A stretch of DNA of 64,000 bases. Origin: Callipepla californica brunnescens. Lineage: Eukaryota > Chordata > Aves > Galliformes > Odontophoridae. The stretch covers positions 119,875,964 through 119,939,963 of the forward strand of contig JALIRH010000001.1 in NCBI GenBank assembly GCA_023055505.1, in the 5' to 3' direction. Positions 36,894-47,158 of the stretch are shown piece after piece. Position 1 is the stretch's first letter. Each line of letters starts with the position of its first letter. The translations under genes were made by a program, and so were the position numbers. The notes below the pieces were generated by a model. It had not been told where the DNA came from and made no database searches. It worked only from the letters and a program-made list of their open reading frames with translations.

Positions 36894-37756
36894 ATTCACT
36901 TAGCTTTTTTTTATCCTATGGTACATTATTTCAAACAAAATTGTTTCACATTATCCATTTCACTTATGAATACTGAGACATTTCAAAGCTAAACCCATAA
37001 AATTTTTGTATAGCTTCACTGAAGTGACCTGTGTTTTGACATAACATCAAGCAAAAAATTCCACTTTTACTGGTAGTGTAGGGAGAAGCTGTCTAATGGG
37101 AAGAGGTCTGACCTGAGTTTCAGAAGATCTGTTGTTCAGTTTTCCCTTCAGCAACAGACTTGCTGTGATTTTATCTAGCAAACACACCAAAAGATAGTAC
37201 AAAGGTAGAAATACACAGAGAGTTCATAGGAGCAAAGCAGAATTTGCAAGTGACAGAGAATGTTCCCTGTAGACTGGAATAATATGTATTTAATAATAAA
37301 AAAATAGCCTCTCTAAGGGTGTTTAATACTTAGAGGTACCCCAAGCCTATGACAGAAAGCTTTGCTTTTCATTTCCCTTCCACACTCCATCTGGGATTAA
37401 AAAAAAACCCAACAACTCATCTTGTACACTGGAAACTGAGATTCACAAAACTGAGAGGAATTTCACATTCTCCTGAGATTTCTGCAGGCTTGGGAGGTTT
37501 GGATGTGTTCCACAGAAGCTGAGGGACTCATCCACTGGAAGCCTATTTGACTATTTGACTAAACGATGAGCAAGACAGACCCTAATGAAATTCCTGAATT
37601 TAATCCCTGAATTAAATTTATTTATTTCTCTCTCTTTCTAATATTTTTATTTTTCTTTCTTTGTGGCACAAGCATACAAATACATACCGAGACTTGACAA
37701 CATGCATGCTTAAATGTTACACTGAAAGACTCTTTGAAGAGTTCCCTGAGCTGACA
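36469..37756. other. Unique sequence with a hairpin-forming repeat and a (TG)n
   Basis: Immediately after the purine tract is a short perfect inverted repeat (CAGTGAGT, 4-base loop, ACTCACTG) at 36489-36508. A (TG)21 array follows at 36849-36890. Nothing else is recognised. Confidence 0.6.
36849..36890. repeat. (TG)21 microsatellite
   Basis: Forty-two bases of perfect TG dinucleotide. Two short + frames reading CVCVCV (36794-36992) come from it and are not genes. A perfect run of this length is probably polymorphic. Confidence 0.97.
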
Positions 37757-37930
37757 TAAAATCATAAGATCATGGAATGATTAAGGTTGGAAAAAAATAA
37801 TAAGATCATCTATTCCAACCATCATCCTATTGCCACCATGCCCACTAAACCATGTTCCTCAGAGCAACACCTACAATTTCCTTGAAAAGCTTCAGGGACA
37901 GTGATTCCACCACCTCCCTGAGCATCTACA
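37757..37930 (-). mobile_element. CR1 LINE, 3'-end fragment
   Basis: Reversed CR1: AATCATAAGATCATGGAATG, TTAAGGTTGGAA, AAGATCATCTATTCCAACC, CCCACTAAACCATGTTCCTCAG, CTTGAAAAGCTTCAGGG and GATTCCACCACCTCCC in order on +. An A-rich insertion lies in the GGTTGGAAAA segment. Confidence 0.93.
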
Positions 37931-38424
37931 TGATGTAACAGCCTTCAGTGAAGGATGAAGGCAAATCTAGCAATTCAGCAGTATACTGGGGAGATCTAAT
38001 CTTTTCTGATTCATGTGGAGAGAAAAATGTGTTTTGGAAAGAGTTCAGGGTGGTAACCCTACATATCAGCACCTTGCTAATGCTATCATACAACTTTTAG
38101 TTCTAGAGTTGCCCTGTGGAGCTGTATGTTATGCCCAAAACACAGCGTAAGTTTACTCTCAACTTTCTCTGCCCTTGAGTAATAGACCAGGTAATTCTTC
38201 AAGGACAGCAGACTTCTCCTAGCTTCATGTGATTCAGGATCCTCAAATGAAAGTGAAAAACTTATTTTGCACTTTCTCTGTTGGTAGTCAAGCTGGAATG
38301 TTTATACATTTGATTTAAATGCAAATTAGAAAGAAGGTGATTTAGGTAATTAAAGCACAAAGACACAGCTGTAGCCTTGGAACTAGGATCCAGAAAGAGT
38401 GGATTGAGAGTGGATATAGGTTGT
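37931..38424. other. Unique sequence between two CR1 copies
   Basis: Nothing recognised in about 500 bp. Confidence 0.4.
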
Positions 38425-38790
38425 TGAGGTACATCTTATAGCACTCCACCACTTCCTGAAGGGGGGCTGTGGTGAGGAGGGGGTTGGCCTCTTCTCCCAG
38501 AAAGCTAATGACAGGATGACAGGGAATGGCCACAAGTTGTGCCGGGGAAGATTTAGATTAGATCTGAGGAAAAATTTTTTCTCTGAAAGAGTGGTCCGGC
38601 ACTGGAATGGCCTGCCTAGGGAGGTGGTTGAGGCACCGTCCCTAGCGCTGTTCAAGAAGCGTTTAGATGAGGGGCTAAGGGATTTGATTTAGTAGCTTGG
38701 TGGGTAGGGATGGTGGTAGGAGGATGGTTGGACTAGATGATCTTGTAGGTTCTTTCCAACTTAATGTATCTCTGAATCTATGAATCTTCA
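38425..38790 (+). mobile_element. CR1 LINE, well-preserved 3' end
   Basis: Forward CR1 of good quality: GAAGGGGGGCTGTGGTGAGG, GGGGTTGGCCTCTTCTCCCA, AATGGCCACAAGTTGTGCC, CACTGGAATGGCCTGCC, AGGGAGGTGGTTGAGGCACC, GGTTGGACTAGATGATCTTG and TTCTTTCCAACTTAATG with a degraded final ATCTATGAATC. It is GC-richer than its surroundings and close to the sequence I recall for this subfamily, which suggests relative youth. The 5' boundary is approximate and may lie some tens of bases earlier. The minus-strand frames at 38342-38655 that overlap it are not genes. Confidence 0.94.
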
Positions 38791-40099
38791 TGTGCATCCC
38801 ATGTGACTGGGACCAGGATGAAGGCTATAATGACACTGTGAGACCATGAGCTGGTGAATTGGAAACTGAGGTCAGTAACAAGCAAGATGAAACAAAATAG
38901 AAAGAGGAAATAAAATTGTCTGAATAGGATTAGACAAGAAATGTGGGAAGATAATTGAGTTATTGGGGGGAAAAAAAAGAGAATTCAAGTTGTGAAACTG
39001 AAATTGAATTGAGAAAAAATTAAAAAAATGTAGCAGAAGGCTAAGAATAAGAGGGAGGGAAGGGGCTTTGCAGAGGTGTCTGAGAGAAACAAAAAGAAGG
39101 TCCTTGTGTTGGTGGAGTCGTAATAGATAGGGGAAAATGAACAGCAATTCAGAAAGGCTTACATTTTTGGTCATCCAGCCAACCCACCAGCATTACTGAT
39201 ATTGTCTTAATCAGTCAGTGCTTGGTACTATCAGCCCACATTGAAAGTCTGCACACCCACCAGCAATTGCTTTACTAATGTTTTGCTCATTCCATCTCAC
39301 AGTCTGCAGAGACTCCAACAGTGGAAACCCTCTGCAAACCACATTTGCAACACAGAGCCTCACAGGGCTTACAAAATATATGCTAACCTCTCCTTCTGAG
39401 GAACACTTATGGTACTATTGATACTCCTATTTTAGTGGCAGGAGTATGTGTGACGTAACTATAGTTTCCAAACCTACCAGTGAATCATGTACATTTTAAT
39501 ACTATGACAGGAAATACGATTTTGTTCCTTATTATTTTTCTTCTTGTATATCTAGCAAACTACATCTCTGCCTAATCTTATTATAGCTTTAATAAAACTA
39601 CAGAAGCTTTTATAAAATCAGACATGCAATAGTTAAATGCACAAGAAACTTTAAATCGTCTTATTCTTCTCTTGTCCTCCACCCTGTACTGGAATACAGC
39701 TGGAATTCATTAATAGTTGTGAAGCACTTAGAATGACAGATAATTCCATATGGAAAAGAACAGAAAAGTTTGGCTAGATAGTGTGTAGGAAAATAAAAAA
39801 TAAAATAAAATCAGAAAATAAAATAACTTTTTAAAATGGCCACACACTGAGTAAGAAAGTGGAAAGAACACACTGTTTCTTAGCATTTCAGGGTACTCAG
39901 AGAAACAAGGTTGTTCAGAAGAGCTTAATTATTAAAGACCCATGTATATATGTAGATTTAAGGGGACACAAACAAAATTCTCTGAAGAGCTTGATTTTCT
40001 GCTTTATGATATTACATTTTCATTGTATTCAGAGGATGGATAGTTGTCTCTGTGTTACTGCATGTACTTCTGTATTAAAAGTAGTCACTATATTAGGAT
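38791..40099. other. AT-rich unique sequence
   Basis: No gene or dispersed repeat is recognised. An (AAAATA)-like run lies near 39788-39815. The 100-codon minus-strand frame at 38872-39174 is Leu/Phe/Ser-rich with no recognised domain and is taken as chance. Confidence 0.45.
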
Positions 40100-40265
40100 G
40101 TCAATGAATTATTGAGTTTGGGAGGAAAGTCATTTGGTACAACCCTTCAGCTCAAACAGGGACATCTAGAGCAAGCTAGTCCATGTCCAGGTGCCTTTAA
40201 ACTTCTCGAAGGAAGGAGATATTATGACCTACTTCTACAATTGTAATGGGCTCCTGTGACAGTCC
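40100..40265 (-). mobile_element. CR1 LINE fragment, diverged
   Basis: Reversed CR1: GGTACAACCCTTCAGCTCAAAC, AGGGACATCTAGAGCAAGC, GTCCATGTCCAGGTGCCTTT and AAGGAAGGAGATATTATGACC, corresponding to the layout also seen at 10470-10708. Its truncated 5' side abuts the next CR1, which runs the other way. Confidence 0.8.
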
Positions 40266-40284
40266 TTTCCATCAGAGTTGGTAT

Positions 40285-40636
40285 GGTGAGACAGATGAAA
40301 CAAACCATTGATAAGTTTGTGGGAGTTTGGGGGGAGCAGAGAGGCAGGCATTGATCTCCTCTCTCTGGTGACTAATGATAATACTACAGAAAAAGCATGA
40401 AGGGGAGGTTCTGGTTGCATATCTGGAAAAGGTTCTTCACCTAGGTGGCAACCAAGCACTGGAACAGCCTCACTGGGGAAGTGGTCACAGCACTGATCTG
40501 CCAGAGTTCAAGAATCTGGACAATGCTCTCAGACATATGTTCTGATTTTTGGGTGGTCCTGTGTGGGGCCAGGAAATGGACTCGAGGATCCTTATGGGTC
40601 CTTTCTAACTTGGGATATTATATGATTCTATGATTT
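40285..40636 (+). mobile_element. CR1 LINE, 3'-end fragment of a distinct subfamily
   Basis: Forward CR1: AGGCAGGCATTGATCTCC, CTCTGGTGACTAATGATA, AAAAGGTTCTTCACC, CACTGGAACAGCCTCACTGG, GGAAGTGGTCACAGCACTGA, AATGCTCTCAGACATATG, GGTGGTCCTGTGTGGGGCC, GGACTCGAGGATCCTTATGG, then TATATGATTCTATGATT. The 'ACTCGATGATCCTTGTGGGTCC' type tail differs from the 'GATGATCTT' type of most neighbours and marks another subfamily. Only short ORF2-derived pieces remain. Confidence 0.95.
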
Positions 40637-42569
40637 ACGTTGGTCATGTGCTAAAAAAGACACCACCACAACAACTCAAATAATAGAAACCACGCAAGGC
40701 AAACTCTGAGAGTCATTCCCTGGTATGTCAATGTCATTGAAAGAACATCATGACTCATAACAATAGAAAAAGAAGAAAAATGTATGTCCTATTTCTGGAT
40801 CTACTTAATTTTCATAGTCAAAGAAAACAAATCTTTCTACTATTATGCTATAATGGTGCTGAATATTAAAGAACTTTGTTCTGTACATACAGAAGAAGGA
40901 TGTTCATCTACCAAGTAGGAACTACCACATAACACACTAACAGTTTTTGTCAGTATTTTCTTTAGTACAGATTTATGCAAATGAATATATTTAGAAAGTG
41001 TAAGACCTACAGATGTACTAAAACATCTTATAGCAAGGAATCATTCCACTTTGTAATATTTATTTCCAAGAAGTCAAATAAGAAAATAAAGCATCCATGA
41101 TAGGTGTTTCTTACAACACTTAATTTTACAGTAGGAAGGCACTCAGCATCTAGAGTGCAAGGCCTTCTTAGGAGTAGATCTGCTACCTGAACAAATTAAA
41201 TACAGGGTTGATCTTTCTTCAAAAAGTATTTCTGATTAATATTGACAGATCACTGTGGTGCTGATGATCAATTAGTTAATGTTTGTACAGTACTTTGGAT
41301 ATATAAAACTCTTTAAGTACTAAGCATTGCTATTATTACAAGTACACTTCAGGATCCTTAGATAACTGTTGGGAGTACAGTAGACATGATCTTAATCTAT
41401 TAATAGCCCTGTATAAGTGCAGTTGTTCACAGACTGCCAAAACATCACTATTGTAGTATAATTTTTTTTTTCCTTTTCTTTTTTTCCCCTCAATAGCATT
41501 GGTGTCATGAATGTTACTAGCAAGGAAGCAAAATCGTTCCTGTCATCTTCTTCCCAGTTTTGTAAATACAGAGTAAGAAAGAGTCTGTCTCCTTAAAACA
41601 AGAGGAAAGAATCACAACCCCCTAAGATTCCAATCACCTGTATAAGGTATTTAATTTAGGATTTGAGTGCCAGATAATTAGTAGCTGAGGTAGAAACACA
41701 GTGCTTGTGAGTCTCATGGTCCAATTAATAAACCAGACTGCAAAAGGTTACTAGAGAGGGCTTTCACTAGCATTTTACTGTCATTGCATACTGTAGACAG
41801 AGAATCCTGTGTTGGGGACAGAAGGAAGGACACATTTAGTGCCATATCAGATAATGAGCTGATGCAAATTGCTGCAGCTCCTGATTTACATCTGTTGGTA
41901 ACTTGGCTTCTGGCCTTATAGCCACTGTGCATAGCATCTATAAATTAGTCTCAAGTAGCTAGTAAGGGTAGGGAAGATTATCCAGTGTGAAAATGTGTGT
42001 CTAGCAATGAAAGGCAAACAAAAGAAGACAATATAAATGCACAGGGCTACCTCTGTCCAAGCTGTCCTGAGAAGATGTCACACTGATCTGATGTGAGGTA
42101 CAATGACTGCCAGAGGTCCCCAGGATGTCACATACGTTCAACAGGGTGAGAGTAGTGAAGGTCAAGAGAGGGTCAGCTCACCAGTGCCATGTACTTCAGA
42201 ACTTCCAGGTGAGTGAGAAGTCTCATAGGAAGCATGCAGAAGTGGTTTAAGAGCCAGGAGATGCAGCTCTCATAGCTCTCATCCAGCACACAACTGTGTG
42301 CTCTTGGGCATCCACTTCACCTCTCCTCTCTGTTTGCTCCTTCTCCAAAATGGAGGTGACAGCTCAGGAAAATGATGCGTGAATATGAAGCATTAACAAT
42401 ACTAATTCTGTTTATAGGAATGTTTGTTCCTTTTCATGTTACAGAAGCCTGCTATTATTCTCTGGCTCTCATTTATTTTCACTCAATGCTGTCCACACAA
42501 TCACCATTCTCATTACAAAAATAATTGCTGCCTGTATTACTCTGTTGCTGTTTGATAATATATTTCATG
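40637..42569. other. Unique sequence, nothing recognised
   Basis: A T-rich run occurs near 41461-41488. The block about 42000-42360 is less AT-rich but matches no family I know. Confidence 0.45.
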
Positions 42570-42650
42570 TTCAGGAGGGCCTATTAAAATTATCTAGTCT
42601 GACCTCCCACACAGTGCAAGCATTGTATTTTCACTGAGACATTCTTACAA
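42570..42650 (-). mobile_element. Possible ancient CR1-like remnant
   Basis: AATTATCTAGTCTGACCTCC followed by CAGTGCAAGC resembles the reversed tail of old CR1 lineages shared with turtles and crocodilians, whose consensus has ATCTAGTCTGACCTCCTG. It is about 80 bp, with no flanking tail repeats. Confidence 0.45.
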
Positions 42651-44321
42651 CAAACCTCATCACAGAGCTATTAAAAACACCAGCATATGTTCACAGGCCA
42701 GGGTGCCGCTGTAGCAGACACATAACAAGGAATCACCCCTCCTCTGAAGAATTTCTAATTTAACTTGATCGTGCATAGAGTGAGAGGGAAGACATGTTAC
42801 TGTCTCCAAGAGTTTTTCTAGAATCTGTGTGAAATAAATCTTCTGGCTCCCTGTTTTACAAGCACAGCCATTCTTTTTTGTGATGGATAAAAGAAAAACT
42901 TTATTTCGGTAATTCTCTGCCACCACTTCTTTAATCAGCATGATTTTTTTAAGTTGATATCTAATTTGTAATAGTCAGACTTTAGGTCCTCTCCACAGTG
43001 TCCAAGGTCTTTGAGAGCCCCTTCATTGGCCTCATAAGATTTCTGTTTTTGCCACAGTCTGATCTTTCCTGATATTACACACCACCCATCACTGTCATTG
43101 CCAGCAAAACAGCCTTATGAAGATGGAAAGCCTCCCATGTTAATTTTCAGAGCTGTGCTCTCAACCTGCCACACAGGGCATTATCCTCACAGCTCCCATT
43201 AGCCCCCACTGTGTTGAGTCAAGAATCAAGTGCATAAAGGATGTCAGACATTGTACACTCGCAGTAATCAGATTTGCTGGTCACTTAGCCCCAGCTGCAC
43301 TTAAAAATGTGTGTTTAGAATAAAAATGCTGCATAGGAGGAAAGCTGAAGCACTTGACAGCGGGGGAGCTTTGTAGGCAAAGTAAAATATACTTTAGATG
43401 CCAACGTGCAGGGAGAATCATCCCAAATTGCTAATGTGATGTAGGAATACAAGTAGGCTTTTACCGGAGCAGATGTTGGTATTGTCACAGCAATTAAACT
43501 TTCCAGTGAGGCTTTCCTGTATATGAGGAGTTATTTATATGATTGTTTGCACTGTCCCGAGGCCATCTTATCCACCAAGGCTGCACTGTGCTAAGTGCCG
43601 AAGGAGTGCAAACAGAGAGATAGTCCCTGCCCTGTTGAGCTTCCAGTCTGCAAAATAATGTCATTAATTCTCAGCTCAGTGTCAGAGTTCAAGGATAAGC
43701 ATCCTGGGCTGAAGAGGGAACGGCTGAAACTGCAGGAGTGGGTCCGTCTTCCCCGCTTCATGGAGGAACATAACACATAATAACAGCCGTCTCTTTCCTC
43801 TTCACCTCGTGCTCCCTGCTGTCAAACTCTGCTCACTGCCATGGCATCTGACAACCAAACCTTTCCTTCAGCCTCACCTTGTATTTCTTTTTTTTTTTCA
43901 AAGAGCACATTATTAGCAACGTAAATTATGGCTTGAGGTCAATGTTATGGAGCACGTGGGATGAAAATTCTGTGCTTTCACATGAAAATGTCAGTCTGGC
44001 AGGTACATGTGGGTAGCTCTGGGGAATGTTTTTCACAAATATGAGATTTTTTTTTTTTTAATATATATTTGGAAGGGAGAAACATCCATGAATTTGGTTC
44101 CAGTTTGATTACATAAGCTGTTAGAAATATTCCTATGTTCCTTTCAAAAAAAAAGAAATAAATCTGTGCTGAAAAAGAAAGTTACATGCAAATTTAAAAT
44201 GATAACAATTATTATAATTAAATTAAACATTCCACTTGGGCTAGAAATGAAATACATAAGGCTTAACCAAAAAAAAGCTGAATATTTTTGAACAAAAATA
44301 AAAATGGGAATAATATTGAAG
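42651..44321. other. Unique, locally less AT-rich sequence; candidate conserved noncoding block
   Basis: Between about 43000 and 43860 the sequence is less AT-rich and less repetitive than its neighbours, without a usable reading frame. Around 43580-43660 is a motif (CTGTGCTAAGTGC, then AGTCCCTGCCCTG and GAGCTTCCAGTCTGC) that resembles a very old amniote dispersed repeat, though I cannot name the family with confidence. Frames at 43591-43780 on both strands are short and unrecognised. Confidence 0.35.
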
Positions 44322-44386
44322 CTCTTGATGGTTGGACTATATGATCTTTGTGATGTTTTCCAGCCTTATTGAGTCTATGATTCTAT
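44322..44386 (+). mobile_element. CR1 LINE, very short 3' tail
   Basis: TTGATGGTTGGACTATATG, ATCTTTGTGATGTTTTCCAGCC and GAGTCTATGATTCTATTCC form the last 65 bp of a forward CR1. Severe 5' truncation is usual for these elements. Confidence 0.88.
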
Positions 44387-46952
44387 TCCCATATTTTCTG
44401 TTTCTTTTAATGATCAACCACAAAAAAAAAAATGCAGAAGTCATGCAGCTTTGTTTGTTACTTTCAGTTTTAGAGCCACTCTTATTTAGATGTCTTGGAA
44501 AAGACTCACAATAAAAGATATTTGGATTTGAAATTGTCCATATACAGATTCCCAACTCCAAAATAAAGTTGCAGCAGTAGCTAAGGTCTGAGGTCAGGTT
44601 TGGGTTCCTCTTCAGATGTAATTCAAACTGAATGGGTTTGTGTGGTATATTTAGATTTGCAAATACAACAGACAGAGAAGAGCTATTCAGGTTATTTCAG
44701 GCAGGCAGCGGAGCTGAAATGAATATTTCTTATCTAGCTTTGAACATACTGCACATGTTATAATTAGAGCTGCAAAGAACATGGAGGTCTTCATTTCGTC
44801 CAACTGACATTGCAGCTCTGCTTGTTAGCCATTTATTAGCTGTGACACTGCCATTAAAATTGGTATTGCCCAAGACCATATGGAAACTCCAAAGTTCAAC
44901 TGACAAGATAGATCTTTTGTTTAGCCCTGCTACGCTGCCTAGTACTAGGAGATTTTGTAGTCAGCAAAATCATTTGTAGTCATTTGAACAAAATCTTTCA
45001 TATGTCTACATGGACACAGTATGGAGCTGGCACTTAGCATATCAGCAGAGCACCACACAGTGTTCATGGGGTAGCAAAGTGGCTCCCAAATCCTTCTTTT
45101 AGGAGTAACACTCCTGATGGTCATAGCTCACTCTGTGATCACATTTTCTGTGTTCCTCATTTTTCTTCCTCTGGGCCTTTCATGGACCAAACAAAAATTA
45201 CGAATTTTAAACAAGCCCATAAAAAATTAATGTAAGAAATATTAATTCTGCTGTTTAGTCTCATTTCTTGTGTCATCTTGGCAATACAAAAAAAATAAAA
45301 ATAAAATCAACTGCTGTTGCATGATGAGGGATTGATCCCAGGCTAAACAGGTACAAATTTTTCTTTCGTGTACTGATATTCTTCACATTTTGCACACACG
45401 GCCTGGGCAGATCATAAATTGTCAGTAATTTCTTTCTGGTCTCACCTTGTGCTCCAGCAGCTCTACTGGGTGTTGACTCTTGATCGCTGTCACTGCCTCT
45501 TATTAGATAATTTCTGTTAAATACCTTGCAGCATTCAGCTCTCAGAGCTTCCCACTACTTGTCTGCTAGGTTGCAGCTGAAGATCCAGTTCTGAAACACA
45601 GTATTTTTCCTCAAACCTATTGTCAGGTGCCTCACAAAGAGGTGAGTTACAGGAGATAAGAATGACACCAATTTGCAGGCACCTACTCACTGAAGTTTGG
45701 ATGTTCGGCAGTTATATGCAGCTCTGTTGGCCTTCTGCTATTTCTTTAACAAATGTAGGAACTATAAATTTTCTCTGAATTTCATGCCTATTTTCTGGAT
45801 CAGTGACACACTGCATAGCAATAGTAAAGCAGAACACTTGGTCACAAACAGTCCTTTAATCTATCACAGAGAAAAAGACATATTTGGTAGGACAGAGGAC
45901 CCCCAGAGCTGCACAAAAGTGGTCATAAACATTAGCCATAGATGAGAACAGTGGAGAAATTCCAGACAAACATTCTGGCTATGATCGGACCACACATGTA
46001 TTTTCTGATAGGTCAAGAGACTATTTCTGAGAAGCTGTGATTGCAACATTACAGCTGGATTTTGCTGACAGCAACATTGACTTTTTTTTTTCCTTCTACA
46101 ATTGTGGCTAAATATGAACAAAAAATGTGCTTCTTTGTCCATAATTTGAGGCATATGAAATAAGAGTCTAATACACTAAGTTAAAAACAATGCAGTAGTA
46201 GTTGTAGTCTCAATTGCAGTACTTTGCTGTTCATTCCTTTCACACAAAGCCCTTCTTCTCTGTCTACCAACTATCCAACAATTTTCCACACTCTTCTCAA
46301 CATTAATACCAAAAAAATTCCTGCTGACCTGTTAACACTCTGGGGCCTTAAGTCCTTGGTAGGTTTTCCACAGGCATGTCAGAAAGAGCTGAAGACTGAC
46401 AACTATGTGACAGATCTTCCTGTGCTCCAAGACAGCTCAGGAACCATTCAAGCACATGGTCTTAAGGTCTGTGACTCACTAATGAGTCCCACTGTGGTCT
46501 CACTCTTGCTTTTAATGGTTTCAGAGGACTCACTTGCTAAAGTATAAGTCTGTAATTAGACACCAAAGCCCAACCAATACTTCTGCTGGCTCACATCCCA
46601 CCACCTGAGAGTGCTGCTCTAACATGATAGAATCCACGTGGGCAGGCAGAGGTTTCCTTCACAGATGTGTATCTGGGAGCAGATTTCACTCCTCATTCAT
46701 TAGAGTTTTGCTACTGGAAGTAATGTAAAAAGAAATAAATGGACATTGCTTCATCTCATGGGGCTGCATGTTCACTTGCATGCACTATCTTGACTGAATG
46801 GAGCTCCTGGAGAATTGCACCACTATGCAATATGGGAGTTATAGGAAATTGAAGGCTTGGTTTGCAGAGTTCAGGCCACCTATGTATGGTTTTGCCTTCC
46901 AGTGAGCCCTGTGAGTGAAAAGTCAGCAAGGTAAGTGCTTTTTTCCAATACA
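44387..46952. other. Unique sequence, nothing recognised
   Basis: About 2.6 kb with no recognised gene or dispersed repeat. The frames at 45864-46154 (-) and 46224-46547 (+) have no identifiable domain. Confidence 0.4.
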
Positions 46953-47158
46953 GGAATGGATTCAGGTTGGATATTAGGAAAAATGTTCTCAGTGGTAATG
47001 AACTGGAACAAGCTGCCTAGAGAGGTGAAGGAGGTTTTCAAGAAAAAGGTAGATGTGATACTGAGGGACATGCTTTAGAGCAGTCAAAGGCATGGGGTGA
47101 TGGTTGAACTAGATGATCTTATTGGTCTTTCCAGCCTTAAGGATTCTATGATTCCAAG
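46953..47158 (+). mobile_element. CR1 LINE, 3'-end fragment
   Basis: Forward CR1: GGATTCAGGTTGGATATTAGG, AACTGGAACAAGCTGCCTAG, GAGAGGTGAAGGAGG, TTTTCAAGAAAAAGGTAGATG, GGTTGAACTAGATGATCTTA, TTGGTCTTTCCAGCCTTAAG and GATTCTATGATTCC. A complete 3' end of modest divergence. Confidence 0.95.

Noticed and set aside
36794..36992. Two Cys/Val-repeat frames
   Set aside because: These come from the (TG)21 microsatellite.
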